Source: Klebsiella ornithinolytica NBRC 105727 = ATCC 31898 (lineage in GTDB: Bacteria > Pseudomonadota > Gammaproteobacteria > Enterobacterales > Enterobacteriaceae). Taken from it: DNA of 64,000 nt. The stretch covers positions 124,001 to 188,000 of the forward strand of contig NZ_BCYR01000006.1 of NCBI RefSeq assembly GCF_001598295.1. Direction: 5' to 3'. The notes under the pieces are model-generated. The model ran no database searches. It was not told where the DNA came from and saw only the letters and a list, made by a program, of their open reading frames with translations. This document shows, in pieces, positions 7,996 to 16,910 of the stretch. Numbering within the stretch: the stretch's first letter is position 1; each line of letters starts with the position of its first letter. The position numbers were made by a program, and so were the translations under genes.

Positions 7996-8746
7996 CCTTG
8001 TGCAGAATATCGAGATAGACGGGCATCAGAGGATGGCGAATCACCAGGGTTAGCGCTGCGCCGGCCAGCACCACCGTCACCGGCGTCAGCCACAGCAGAC
8101 GCGCGCGGGGTAAGAGTCGCGTCAGGCGATCGCGCATTTTTGCGCTGCGCCACAAGCGCCAGCACAGCCAGCCCGCCAGCCAAACCAGCAGCGCGGCAGC
8201 CAGCAGCAGCCACTTGAAGCTGGCGCTGTGCTCATTGGTGGGGATATCAATCGCCGCGCCGGCCAGAATACCTGGCAAGAAGTACAGCGGCGGCCACAGC
8301 AGGCAACCAATAATATTGGGCAGAATAAACTTCGCCACCGGGAGATCGAGCATGCCGGCGACCATCGGCACCAGCGGCCGCGTCGGACCAACAAAGCGGC
8401 CGATAAGAATCGTGATCATGCTGTGCTGATGCAGCGCATGCTCGGTTTTATCCAACAGCGCCTTGTTTTTCTTCATAAAAGACCAGCGATGGAGCGGTTT
8501 TTTAAACCGCCAGCCGAGCCAGAAAGAGATCCAGTCGCCGAGTAAACACCCGATAATCCCCGCCAGCCACGCCTGCCAGAAATTCACGTCTCCGCTGCCA
8601 ATCAGCGCCCCCAGCCCGGCCATCATCACCGTTCCCGGTAATATCAGCCCCACCAGCGCCAGTGATTCAAGGAAGGCGACCAGCATCACGGCTATCAGGG
8701 AATAGACCGTAGACTGGGTGATAAAATGTTCCAGCAATGCTTGCAT
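7982..8746 (-). CDS. yabI: DedA-family inner membrane protein YabI
   Basis: DedA proteins are inner-membrane proteins linked to lipid-carrier flipping, envelope integrity and proton-motive-force homeostasis; the exact role of YabI is not settled. The start chosen ([17 protein letters not shown]) gives 254 aa, the E. coli length; the upstream in-frame ATG would add nine residues. Family motifs include [11 protein letters not shown] at the N-terminus and [17 protein letters not shown], the DedA signature with conserved Arg and Pro, followed by several membrane spans. It converges on thiQ, and the two coding ends overlap by 14 bp. Confidence 0.93.
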   Translation of the reverse strand: MQALLEHFITQSTVYSLIAVMLVAFLESLALVGLILPGTVMMAGLGALIGSGDVNFWQAWLAGIIGCLLGDWISFWLGWRFKKPLHRWSFMKKNKALLDKTEHALHQHSMITILIGRFVGPTRPLVPMVAGMLDLPVAKFILPNIIGCLLWPPLYFLPGILAGAAIDIPTNEHSASFKWLLLAAALLVWLAGWLCWRLWRSAKMRDRLTRLLPRARLLWLTPVTVVLAGAALTLVIRHPLMPVYLDILHKVIAR

Positions 8747-8826
8747 AATGTGCCCGGTATCAAAACGAAGCACGGATTCTCCGGAGCCGTCGCGCCTTCG
8801 TCAAGTCATCAATTGTCAGAATAAAC

Positions 8827-8944
8827 CCGTCATACTTCAAGTTGCATGAGCGTTGGCTTTCCTCGCTCACCCCAGTCACTTACTTGAGTAAGCTCCTGGG
8901 GATTCCCTGCGTTGCCGCCTTCCTGCAACTCGAATTATTTAGGG
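8827..8944. repeat. ERIC repeat between yabI and araC
   Basis: A single ERIC-type element of about 118 bp carries the core CTCACCCCAGTCACTTACTT (8866-8885) and its partner AAGCTCCTGGGGATTCC. Outer arms ACTTCAAGTTGCA and TGCAACTCGAA form an inverted repeat. It fills most of the gap between the upstream ends of yabI and the 3' end of araC. Confidence 0.85.
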
Positions 8945-8999
8945 TTTAGTTTACTGGTTGTGACAATTATCCGGCGCAACATTTCATTTTCTTTACGTT

Positions 9000-9845
9000 T
9001 TATTCACACCCCGCACGGAATTCACTGGGGCTGGCGCCGGTGCATTTCTTAAATACCCGCGAAAAGTAGAGCTGGTCTTCGAACCCGACGTTGCGCCCTA
9101 CCGTGGCGATGGGCATACGCGTGGTACTGAGCAGCAGCTTCGCCTGGCTGATGCGCTGGTCTTCCCGCCACCCCAGCACGCTGATACCCAGCTGCTGGCG
9201 GAACAGATGGGACAGGCGCGAAGGAGACAGACAGACATGCTGGGCGACGCTGGCGATATCGAAATGGCTATCCGCGAGGTGATCGCTGATGTACTGGCAG
9301 GCATCGCGCACGCGATTGTCCAGCGGCGGATGCAGAGACTCATTAATCGCCTCCATGCGCCGTAACAGCAGCTGCTCGAGCAAATTGATCGCCAGCAGCT
9401 CCGAATAGCGTCCGGCCCCCTGACCAGCCTCAACGATCTGCCCAAACAGCTCGCAAAAACGCGCCTGCCACTGCTCATCAGGACGGAAAAAGCCGGTCTG
9501 GGCGAAGATCGTCGGCCAGTTCAGCCATTCATGCCAGTAGGCGCGCGGCCGGAAGTAGACCCACTGGTGATACCATTCACGGGCATCGGGATGGCGGCCA
9601 TAGTGATGAATTTCTCCCGGCGGAAAAAGCAAAATATCTCCCGGCCGGCAGATAAACTGCTCATCGTGATTGTTAATCACCCCTTCACCGCGCACCGTCA
9701 GGTTCAGAATATATCCCTTCATACCGAGCGGACGATCAATAAAGAAATCCAGATAGCCATCGGCATCAATCGGCGTCAGCCCCGTCACCAGATGGGCATT
9801 AAACGAGTAGCCCGGCAGCAGCGGATCGTTTTGTGTTTCAGCCAT
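9000..9845 (-). CDS. araC: Arabinose regulator AraC
   Basis: AraC represses araBAD without L-arabinose by DNA looping and activates it with arabinose. The 281-aa protein (E. coli 292) has the N-terminal arabinose-binding cupin and arm ([36 protein letters not shown]), then a dimerisation helix region. The C-terminal AraC/XylS DNA-binding domain holds two helix-turn-helix units ([26 protein letters not shown] and [26 protein letters not shown]). It is divergent from araBAD, and the intervening region carries recognisable araO2, araO1, CRP and araI sites. The C-terminus is a little shorter than the E. coli protein, which is typical variation outside the DNA-binding core. Confidence 0.96.
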   Translation of the reverse strand: MAETQNDPLLPGYSFNAHLVTGLTPIDADGYLDFFIDRPLGMKGYILNLTVRGEGVINNHDEQFICRPGDILLFPPGEIHHYGRHPDAREWYHQWVYFRPRAYWHEWLNWPTIFAQTGFFRPDEQWQARFCELFGQIVEAGQGAGRYSELLAINLLEQLLLRRMEAINESLHPPLDNRVRDACQYISDHLADSHFDIASVAQHVCLSPSRLSHLFRQQLGISVLGWREDQRISQAKLLLSTTRMPIATVGRNVGFEDQLYFSRVFKKCTGASPSEFRAGCE

Positions 9846-9872
9846 AGGCTCAGCTCTCCTGGATATATTATG

Positions 9873-9889
9873 GAAACCAATTGTCCATA
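9873..9889 (+). promoter_or_regulatory. araO2 operator half-site
   Basis: The 17-mer GAAACCAATTGTCCATA is the same as the E. coli araO2 core as I remember it. It lies in the araC leader. Its distance to araI1 (10084-10100) is exactly 211 bp, the loop size known for E. coli. Confidence 0.85.
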
Positions 9890-10013
9890 TTCAACATTGT
9901 ACTGCTAACGCAGCTCGCCGTACTGGGACGCCGGTTGAAATTTCGATCAAAACCCGCCTCGTCACAGCAAAAATCGATGACAGCGCACAATTAAAGCACT
10001 TTTTCCGCATAAC

Positions 10014-10054
10014 AGAAGTGTCTATAAATACGGCAGAAATGTCCACATTGAATA
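10014..10054 (+). promoter_or_regulatory. araO1 operator (araC autoregulation)
   Basis: The stretch AGAAGTGTCTATAAATACGG followed by CAGAAATGTCCACATTGAATA differs by only a few bases from E. coli araO1. AraC bound here represses its own promoter. Confidence 0.8.
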
Positions 10055-10075
10055 TTTGCACGGCGTCACACTTTG
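10054..10075 (+). promoter_or_regulatory. CRP site of the ara region
   Basis: TTGCACGGCGTCACACTTTG lies between araO1 and araI and is identical in its core to the E. coli ara CRP site. It gives cAMP-CRP control to both araC and araBAD. Confidence 0.8.
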
Positions 10076-10083
10076 CGATGCAA

Positions 10084-10117
10084 TAGCAACATAGTCCATA
10101 AGATTAGCGAATACGGC
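10084..10117 (+). promoter_or_regulatory. araI1-araI2 inducer sites
   Basis: TAGCAACATAGTCCATA (I1, 10084-10100) and AGATTAGCGAATACGGC (I2, 10101-10117) match the tandem AraC half-sites of E. coli araBAD. I2 abuts the -35 box. Confidence 0.82.
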
Positions 10118-10147
10118 CTGACGGTTTTTGGCGTGAATATCTACTGT
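10118..10147 (+). promoter_or_regulatory. araBAD promoter
   Basis: The -35 CTGACG (10118-10123) and -10 TACTGT (10142-10147), separated by 18 bp, are the same hexamers and spacing as the E. coli araBAD promoter. Transcription would start about 30 bp before araB. Confidence 0.82.
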
Positions 10148-10182
10148 TTCACCATGAATGGTTTTCTGCATGGAGTAACAGC

Positions 10183-11892
10183 ATGGCAATTGCGATTGGC
10201 CTCGATTTTGGTAGTGATTCCGTACGCGCACTGGCAGTGGAATGCGCCACCGGCGAGGAGCTGGCCACCAGCGTAGAGTGGTATCCGCGCTGGCAGGAGG
10301 GGCTGTTTTGCGATGGCCCGAATAACCGGTTTCGCCACCATCCGCGCGACTACATTGAATCGATGGAAGCCGCGCTGAAAAGTGTGTTGGCATTGTTAAG
10401 CCCCGAACAGCGCGCCGGGGTGGTGGGCATCGGCGTCGATAGCACCGGCTCAACGCCGGCGCCGATCGATGCCGACGGCAACGTGCTGGCGCTGCGCGAA
10501 GAGTTTGCCGATAACCCCAATGCCATGTTCGTGCTGTGGAAGGACCACACGGCGGTCGAAGAGGCGGAAGCCATTACTCGCCTGTGCCATCAGCCGGGCA
10601 AAGAGGACTACTCCCGCTACATTGGCGGCATCTACTCCAGCGAGTGGTTCTGGGCCAAAATACTCCACGTCACCCGTCAGGACCGCGCCGTCGCCGAGGC
10701 AGCCGCTTCGTGGATTGAGCTGTGCGACTGGGTGCCCGCCCTGCTTTCCGGCACCACCCGCCCGCAGGATATTCGTCGCGGACGCTGCAGCGCCGGGCAT
10801 AAATCATTGTGGCACGAAAGCTGGGGCGGACTGCCGCCGGCCAGCTTCTTCGATGAGCTCGATCCGATTATCAACCGGCACCTGAGCTGGCCGCTGTTTA
10901 GCGACACCTGGACCGCCGATGTCCCTGTCGGCACGCTCTGTGCCGAATGGGCGCAGCGCCTGGGCCTGCCGGAAACCGTCATTCTGTCCGGCGGCGCCTT
11001 CGACTGCCATATGGGTGCAGTCGGCGCCGGCGCGCAGCCTAACGCCCTAGTCAAAGTCATTGGCACCTCCACCTGCGACATTCTGATCGCCGATAAACAG
11101 AGCGTGGGCAATCGCACGGTCAAGGGGATCTGCGGCCAGGTCGATGGCAGCGTGGTCCCTGACTTTATTGGTATGGAGGCCGGACAATCTGCCTTCGGCG
11201 ATATTTACGCCTGGTTTGGCCGTATTCTCGGCTGGCCGCTGGAACAGCTGGCGCAGCAGCATCCGGAGCTGAAAACGCAGATTGCTGCCCAGCAAAAACA
11301 GCTGCTGCCATCGCTGACCGAAGCCTGGGCCAAAAATCCGTCGCTGGAACATCTGCCGGTGGTTCTGGACTGGTTTAACGGCCGTCGCACCCCCAATGCC
11401 AACCAGCGACTGAAGGGGGTCATTACCGATCTGAATCTCGCCACCGATGCGCCGGCGCTCTTTGGCGGCCTGGTGGCGGCCACCGCCTTCGGCGCGCGCG
11501 CCATTATGGAGTGCTTCACCGACCAGGGAATCCCGGTCAACAACGTGATGGCCCTGGGCGGTATTGCCCGTAAAAACCCGGTCATTATGCAGGCCTGCTG
11601 TGACGTGCTGAACCGGCCGCTGCAAATCGTCGCCTCCGATCAGTGCTGCGCGCTCGGCGCGGCGATCTTCGCCGCCGTCGCCGCAGGCGTGCATCAGGAT
11701 ATCCCCACCGCCCAGCGCAGCATGGCAAGTGAGGTCGAAAGCACCCTGCAGCCGCGTCCTGCCCAGGCTCAACGCTTTGAACAACTTTATCAGCGCTACC
11801 AGCAGTGGTCGGTCAGCGCAGAACAACAGTATCTCCCTTCGGCTGCGAAGGCGGAAAAAGCCCCGCTTTCTCAGGCAGCTCTCACCCATTAA
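10183..11892 (+). CDS. araB: L-ribulokinase AraB
   Basis: AraB phosphorylates L-ribulose to L-ribulose 5-phosphate, the second step of arabinose use. The 569-aa protein (E. coli 566) begins [20 protein letters not shown], with the FGGY-kinase phosphate-binding start. It keeps [11 protein letters not shown], the substrate loop FVLWKDHTA, and the C-terminal FGGY-type segment near [24 protein letters not shown]. The Shine-Dalgarno sequence TGGAG lies 9 nt before the ATG. It is first in araBAD, 10 bp before araA. Confidence 0.97.
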   Translation: MAIAIGLDFGSDSVRALAVECATGEELATSVEWYPRWQEGLFCDGPNNRFRHHPRDYIESMEAALKSVLALLSPEQRAGVVGIGVDSTGSTPAPIDADGNVLALREEFADNPNAMFVLWKDHTAVEEAEAITRLCHQPGKEDYSRYIGGIYSSEWFWAKILHVTRQDRAVAEAAASWIELCDWVPALLSGTTRPQDIRRGRCSAGHKSLWHESWGGLPPASFFDELDPIINRHLSWPLFSDTWTADVPVGTLCAEWAQRLGLPETVILSGGAFDCHMGAVGAGAQPNALVKVIGTSTCDILIADKQSVGNRTVKGICGQVDGSVVPDFIGMEAGQSAFGDIYAWFGRILGWPLEQLAQQHPELKTQIAAQQKQLLPSLTEAWAKNPSLEHLPVVLDWFNGRRTPNANQRLKGVITDLNLATDAPALFGGLVAATAFGARAIMECFTDQGIPVNNVMALGGIARKNPVIMQACCDVLNRPLQIVASDQCCALGAAIFAAVAAGVHQDIPTAQRSMASEVESTLQPRPAQAQRFEQLYQRYQQWSVSAEQQYLPSAAKAEKAPLSQAALTH

Positions 11893-11902
11893 GGACACGA
11901 AA

Positions 11903-13405
11903 ATGACGATTTTTGATAACTACGAAGTATGGTTCGTGATTGGCAGCCAGCATCTGTATGGCCCGGAAGCGCTGCGTCAGGTCACGAAGCATGCCGAACA
12001 TGTGGTGAACAGCCTGAATGCGGAAGCAAAGCTGCCGTGCAAGCTGGTGTTAAAGCCGCTGGGCACCACGCCGGATGAGATTACCCATATCTGCCGCGAC
12101 GCTAACTATGATGATAAATGTGCCGGCATGATGGTGTGGCTGCACACCTTTTCTCCGGCCAAAATGTGGATTAACGGCCTGACTATCCTCAATAAGCCGC
12201 TGCTGCAGTTCCACACGCAATACAACGCGTCGCTACCGTGGGACAGCATCGATATGGACTTTATGAACCTGAATCAGACCGCGCACGGCGGCCGCGAGTT
12301 CGGCTTTATCGGCGCGCGCATGCGCCAGCAGCACAGCGTGGTTACCGGCCACTGGCAGGATCAGAGCGCCCATCAGCGCATCGGCTCCTGGATGCGCCAG
12401 GCGGTTTCTAAGCAGGATACCCGTCATCTGAAAGTCTGCCGTTTCGGCGACAACATGCGTGAAGTCGCGGTCACCGATGGCGATAAAGTTGCCGCCCAGA
12501 TCAAATTCGGCTTTTCGGTCAATACCTGGGCGGTGGGCGATCTGGTTCAGGTGGTCAACAGCATCAGCGAGGGGGATATCAGCGCGCTGGTTGATGAGTA
12601 TGAAAGCAGCTATCGCCTGACCCCGGCGGCGCAGATCCACGGTGATAAGCGGCAGAATGTGCTCGACGCCGCGCGCATTGAGCTGGGGATGAAACGTTTC
12701 CTTGAGCAGGGCGGCTTCCATGCTTTCACCACTACCTTTGAAGATTTGCACGGCCTGAAGCAGCTCCCGGGCCTCGCCGTACAGCGTCTGATGCAGCAGG
12801 GCTATGGCTTTGCCGGCGAAGGCGACTGGAAAACCGCCGCCCTGCTTCGCATCATGAAGGTGATGTCAACCGGTCTGCAGGGCGGCACCTCCTTTATGGA
12901 GGATTACACCTACCACTTCGATAACGGAGACGATCTGGTTCTGGGCTCGCATATGCTGGAAGTCTGCCCGACTATCGCCACGGCAGACAAACCGATCCTC
13001 GACGTTCAGCCGTTGGGCATCGGCGGTAAAGCCGATCCGGCCCGCCTGATCTTCAATACGCAGACCGGTCCGGCCCTCGTCGCCAGCCTGATCGATCTTG
13101 GCGATCGTTTCCGCCTGCTGGTTAACACCGTGGAAACAGTCCCGACGCCGCACGATCTGCCGAAGCTGCCGGTTGCCAATGCATTGTGGAAAGCCCAGCC
13201 GGATCTGAGCACCGCGTCTGAAGCCTGGATCATCGCCGGCGGCGCACACCACACCGTCTTCAGCCACGCGCTGACGCTCGATGATATGCGTCAATTTGCC
13301 GAGCTACAGGATATCGAACTGGCGGTAATCGATAACGAAACCCGTCTGCCGTCCTTTAAAGACGCGCTGCGCTGGAACGAAGTCTATTACGCTTCAAAAC
13401 GTTAA
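11903..13405 (+). CDS. araA: L-arabinose isomerase AraA
   Basis: AraA converts L-arabinose to L-ribulose. The start ATG 11903 ([20 protein letters not shown]) gives 500 aa, the E. coli length; the open frame extends upstream into araB but that part is unlike the family. AAGGACACGAAA provides the ribosome binding site. Conserved metal and substrate segments are present, including [30 protein letters not shown] and [10 protein letters not shown] near the C-terminus. It lies second in araBAD. Confidence 0.97.
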   Translation: MTIFDNYEVWFVIGSQHLYGPEALRQVTKHAEHVVNSLNAEAKLPCKLVLKPLGTTPDEITHICRDANYDDKCAGMMVWLHTFSPAKMWINGLTILNKPLLQFHTQYNASLPWDSIDMDFMNLNQTAHGGREFGFIGARMRQQHSVVTGHWQDQSAHQRIGSWMRQAVSKQDTRHLKVCRFGDNMREVAVTDGDKVAAQIKFGFSVNTWAVGDLVQVVNSISEGDISALVDEYESSYRLTPAAQIHGDKRQNVLDAARIELGMKRFLEQGGFHAFTTTFEDLHGLKQLPGLAVQRLMQQGYGFAGEGDWKTAALLRIMKVMSTGLQGGTSFMEDYTYHFDNGDDLVLGSHMLEVCPTIATADKPILDVQPLGIGGKADPARLIFNTQTGPALVASLIDLGDRFRLLVNTVETVPTPHDLPKLPVANALWKAQPDLSTASEAWIIAGGAHHTVFSHALTLDDMRQFAELQDIELAVIDNETRLPSFKDALRWNEVYYASKR

Positions 13406-13420
13406 CCACGGCAGCCAATT

Positions 13421-13492
13421 GTCCGGCGACACGTGGTTTGCCCGGCCTACACACTGCGGTTTTGTAGGCCAGGTCAACGAAGCGCCGCCGGC
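13421..13492. repeat. REP pair (BIME) between araA and araD
   Basis: Two REP-like palindromic units face each other: CCGGCGACACGTGG...CCCGGCCTACA and TGTAGGCCAGG...GCGCCGCCGGC. Such structures often stabilise upstream mRNA or tune relative expression within an operon, and E. coli also has REPs at this junction. Confidence 0.75.
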
Positions 13493-13504
13493 AAGGAGAA
13501 CCCA

Positions 13505-14200
13505 ATGCTCGAAGCATTAAAGCAGCAGGTGCTAGAAGCTAACCTGGCCCTGCCGAAAAACAATCTCGTCACCCTCACCTGGGGCAACGTCAGCGCCGTC
13601 GATCGCGAACGCGGCGTGCTGGTGATTAAGCCGTCGGGCGTCGACTACAGCGCAATGGGCGCCGACGATATGGTGGTGGTGAGTCTTGAAAGCGGCGAAG
13701 TGGTCGAAGGGAAAAAGAAACCCTCTTCGGATACAGCAACCCATCGCCTGCTCTACCAGGCCTTCCCGTCATTGGGCGGGATTGTCCATACCCATTCGCG
13801 CCACGCCACCATCTGGGCGCAGGCCGGGCAAGCTATTCCGGCGACCGGTACCACCCATGCCGATTATTTCTATGGCCCGGTGCCCTGCACCCGCCTGATG
13901 ACCGATGAGGAAATCAACGGCGAATATGAGTGGGAAACCGGGCGCGTTATCGTCGAAACGTTCCGCGAACAGGGTATCGATCCGGCGCAAATGCCCGGCG
14001 TGCTGGTGCATTCGCACGGCCCGTTCGCCTGGGGGAAAAACGCCGAAGATGCGGTACATAATGCAATCGTGCTGGAAGAGATCGCCTATATGGGGATTTT
14101 CTGCCGCCAGCTAGCGCCGCAGCTGCCCGCGATGCAGCAAACTCTGCTGGACAAGCACTACCTGCGCAAACACGGGGCAAAAGCCTACTACGGGCAGTAG
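13505..14200 (+). CDS. araD: L-ribulose-5-phosphate 4-epimerase AraD
   Basis: AraD makes D-xylulose 5-phosphate, joining arabinose use to the pentose phosphate pathway. ATG 13505 ([20 protein letters not shown]) gives 231 aa, the E. coli length, with AAGGAGAAC as ribosome binding site; the longer upstream frame runs through the REP pair and is rejected. Class II aldolase family metal ligands are in [14 protein letters not shown] (His95, His97) and [11 protein letters not shown] (His171). Lys42, Asp76 and Asp120 regions ([18 protein letters not shown]) are also kept. Confidence 0.97.
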   Translation: MLEALKQQVLEANLALPKNNLVTLTWGNVSAVDRERGVLVIKPSGVDYSAMGADDMVVVSLESGEVVEGKKKPSSDTATHRLLYQAFPSLGGIVHTHSRHATIWAQAGQAIPATGTTHADYFYGPVPCTRLMTDEEINGEYEWETGRVIVETFREQGIDPAQMPGVLVHSHGPFAWGKNAEDAVHNAIVLEEIAYMGIFCRQLAPQLPAMQQTLLDKHYLRKHGAKAYYGQ

Positions 14201-14289
14201 CGCCGCGGCTTTCGCCGTCGCCAGGCGATTCGTCGACAGCCGTTAGCGAACCGCCAGCCCGGATAGCGGCGTCGGCACGACAAGCCCAT

Positions 14290-14309
14290 ACCTGTATAAA
14301 ACCCCAGCA
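14290..14309 (+). promoter_or_regulatory. LexA box of polB
   Basis: ACCTGTATAAAACCCCAGCA matches the SOS box of E. coli polB (dinA) at nearly all positions. The core is CTGT-N8-CCAG. It covers the expected -35 region of the polB promoter, so LexA would block polymerase binding. Confidence 0.8.
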
Positions 14310-14319
14310 TCATTGATTG

Positions 14320-14350
14320 AACCAGGCTATAATCAGGCCTGGTTTTATTT
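14320..14350 (+). promoter_or_regulatory. polB -10 box inside a terminator-like hairpin
   Basis: TATAAT (14328-14333) is a perfect -10 hexamer about 32 bp before the polB start. It lies in the loop of an 8-bp palindrome (AACCAGGC 14320-14327 with GCCTGGTT 14337-14344) followed by TTTTATTT. The same structure could end araBAD transcription, since no other terminator is visible after araD. Promoter use is the stronger reading. Confidence 0.6.
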
Positions 14351-14364
14351 GATGAGAGCACGGC

Positions 14365-16722
14365 GTGACCCAGCCACGAGAAGGTTTCCTCTTGACCCGT
14401 CACTGGCGGGATACCCCGCAAGGCACCGAGCTGTCCTTCTGGCTTGCCACCGACGACGGCCCGCTTGAGATCACCCTGCCGCCGCAGGAGTCGGTCGCCT
14501 TCATTCCTGAAGCACAGCGCGCCCAGGTCGAACGTCTGTTGCAGGGCGAAAACGGCCTGCGTCTCGCTCCGCTCACCTTAAAAGACTTTCATCGCCAGCC
14601 GGTCTTTGGCCTCTATTGTCGCGCTCATCGCCAGCTGATGCGCCTGGAAAAGAAGCTGCGTGAAAACGGCATCACCGTTTACGAAGCCGATATCCGCCCA
14701 CCGGAGCGCTATCTGATGGAGCGCTTCATTACCGCTCCGGTTTGGGTCGAAGGTGACGCGCGCGGCGGGCGGCTGATCAACGCCCGCATGAAGCCCAACC
14801 CGCACTACCGGCCGCCGCTGAAGTGGGTGTCGCTGGATATTGAAACCAGCCGCCACGGTGAGCTGTACTGCATCGGGCTGGAAGGCTGCGGGCAGCGGGT
14901 GGTCTACATGCTTGGGCCGCAACCGGCGACCTCTCCCGCCGTCGATTTCCAGCTGGAGTACGTCTCCAGCCGTCCGCAGCTACTGGAAAAACTCAATGCC
15001 TGGTTTGCCTTGCACAATCCGGATGTCCTGATCGGCTGGAACGTTATCCAGTTCGACCTGCGGGTCCTGCAAAAGCATGCCGAACGCTATCGCATTCCGC
15101 TGATGCTCGGCCGTGGGAATACGGAACTGGAGTGGCGCGAGCACGGGTTTAAGCAGGGCGTCTTCTTTGCCCAGGCCAACGGCCGGCTGATTATTGACGG
15201 TATCGAGGCGCTGAAATCCGCCTTCTGGAACTTCTCCTCTTTTTCCCTTGAAGCGGTGGCGCGTGAGCTGCTCGGCGAGGGGAAAGCGATTGATAATCCC
15301 TGGGATCGGATGGACGAAATCGACCGCCGTTTCAACGAAGATAAACCGGCGCTGGCGACCTATAATCTGCAGGACTGCGAGCTGGTCACGCGTATCTTCC
15401 ATAAAACGGAGATCATGCCGTTTCTGCTCGAACGAGCCACGGTCAACGGTCTGCCCGCCGACCGCCACGGTGGTTCCGTCGCCGCCTTTAGCCATCTCTA
15501 TTTTCCACGCATGCACCGGCTGGGTTACGTCGCCCCTAACCTGGGCGAAGTGCCGCCGCAGGCCAGTCCCGGCGGTTACGTCATGGACTCGCGCCCCGGT
15601 CTCTATGATTCGGTGCTGGTTCTGGATTATAAAAGCCTTTACCCTTCGATTATCCGCACTTTTTTGATCGACCCGGTCGGGCTTATCGAAGGGATGGCGC
15701 AGCCGGACAATGCGCACAGCACCGAGGGTTTTCTCGGCGCCCGTTTCTCGCGTCAGAACCACTGTTTGCCGGGGATTGTCGGCCAAATCTGGCACGGCCG
15801 CGATGATGCCAAACGGCACAAGAACAAACCCCTGTCTCAGGCGCTGAAGATTATCATGAACGCCTTCTATGGCGTGCTCGGCACCAGCGCCTGTCGTTTT
15901 TTCGATCCCCGTCTGGCCTCTTCTATCACCATGCGCGGGCATGCGATTATGCGCCAGACCAAAGCGCTGATTGAGTCGCAGGGCTATGACGTTATCTACG
16001 GCGATACCGACTCTACCTTCGTCTGGCTTAAGCGACCTCATTGCGAAGAAGAGGCGACGCAAATCGGGCGCTCGCTGGTCGCTTTCGTCAACGACTGGTG
16101 GGCCGCTGAGCTGAGTAAAGACCAGCTCACCAGCACCCTCGAGCTGGAGTTTGAAACCCACTTCAGCCGCTTTTTAATGCCGACCATTCGCGGAGCCGAC
16201 ACCGGCAGCAAAAAACGCTACGCCGGGATGATTCAGGAGGGAGAGGCGCAGCGGATGGTCTTCAAAGGACTGGAGACGGTGCGCACCGACTGGACGCCGC
16301 TGGCCCAGCAGTTCCAGCAGGAGCTGTATCTGCGCATTTTCCGCCACCAGCCCTATCGCGACTATATTCTGGAAACCATTGCTAAGCTGATGAGCGGTGA
16401 GCTCGACGATCGCTTGATCTACCGTAAGCGCCTGCGCCGCCCGCTGGCCGAATACCAGCGCAACGTGCCGCCGCACGTGCGCGCCGCACGGCTGGCCGAT
16501 GAGCAAAACGTCAGGCTGGGCAGGCCGCAGCAGTACCAGCAGCGCGGCAGCATCCAGTATGTCTGGACCACCAGCGGCCCGGAACCGGTGGATTATCAAC
16601 TGTCGCCGCTCGATTATGAGCACTATTTGTCAAAGCAACTTCAGCCGGTCGCGGAAGGAATACTTCCCTTTGTCGACGATGATTTTGCTACAATAGTAAC
16701 AGGGCAACTGGGGCTATTTTGA
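14365..16722 (+). CDS. polB: DNA polymerase II PolB (SOS-induced, family B)
   Basis: PolB is the family-B repair polymerase that takes part in translesion synthesis and replication restart. The start is GTG 14365 ([22 protein letters not shown]), giving 785 aa against 783 in E. coli, which also uses GTG. The exonuclease domain has Exo [12 protein letters not shown] near residue 156, Exo II around [12 protein letters not shown] and Exo III near YNLQDCELV. The polymerase domain has motif [10 protein letters not shown], motif [13 protein letters not shown] and motif C YGDTDS. It ends in [12 protein letters not shown]. The LexA box upstream indicates SOS control. Confidence 0.97.
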   Translation: MTQPREGFLLTRHWRDTPQGTELSFWLATDDGPLEITLPPQESVAFIPEAQRAQVERLLQGENGLRLAPLTLKDFHRQPVFGLYCRAHRQLMRLEKKLRENGITVYEADIRPPERYLMERFITAPVWVEGDARGGRLINARMKPNPHYRPPLKWVSLDIETSRHGELYCIGLEGCGQRVVYMLGPQPATSPAVDFQLEYVSSRPQLLEKLNAWFALHNPDVLIGWNVIQFDLRVLQKHAERYRIPLMLGRGNTELEWREHGFKQGVFFAQANGRLIIDGIEALKSAFWNFSSFSLEAVARELLGEGKAIDNPWDRMDEIDRRFNEDKPALATYNLQDCELVTRIFHKTEIMPFLLERATVNGLPADRHGGSVAAFSHLYFPRMHRLGYVAPNLGEVPPQASPGGYVMDSRPGLYDSVLVLDYKSLYPSIIRTFLIDPVGLIEGMAQPDNAHSTEGFLGARFSRQNHCLPGIVGQIWHGRDDAKRHKNKPLSQALKIIMNAFYGVLGTSACRFFDPRLASSITMRGHAIMRQTKALIESQGYDVIYGDTDSTFVWLKRPHCEEEATQIGRSLVAFVNDWWAAELSKDQLTSTLELEFETHFSRFLMPTIRGADTGSKKRYAGMIQEGEAQRMVFKGLETVRTDWTPLAQQFQQELYLRIFRHQPYRDYILETIAKLMSGELDDRLIYRKRLRRPLAEYQRNVPPHVRAARLADEQNVRLGRPQQYQQRGSIQYVWTTSGPEPVDYQLSPLDYEHYLSKQLQPVAEGILPFVDDDFATIVTGQLGLF

Positions 16723-16910
16723 TTTCCTCGCCATTGCAATTTCCAGCCAACATATCTGCAAATTGAAGGACGAGGAGGACGTGACGAACGAGCTGCCATC
16801 CAGTAATATAGCGCCCTTTCCATTCCTGGACCCAATCTTGATCTCTCTCTGGCTTGCCTGGAGAAGATTAACTATTGCCTGCAATTTAAGAACACAAGAG
16901 CTGAACATAT

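Noticed and set aside
14980-16161. 393-codon open frame on the minus strand across polB
   Set aside because: It lies wholly antisense to polB, whose motifs are complete. Its translation shows no family I recognise, and long antisense frames are common in GC-rich coding DNA.
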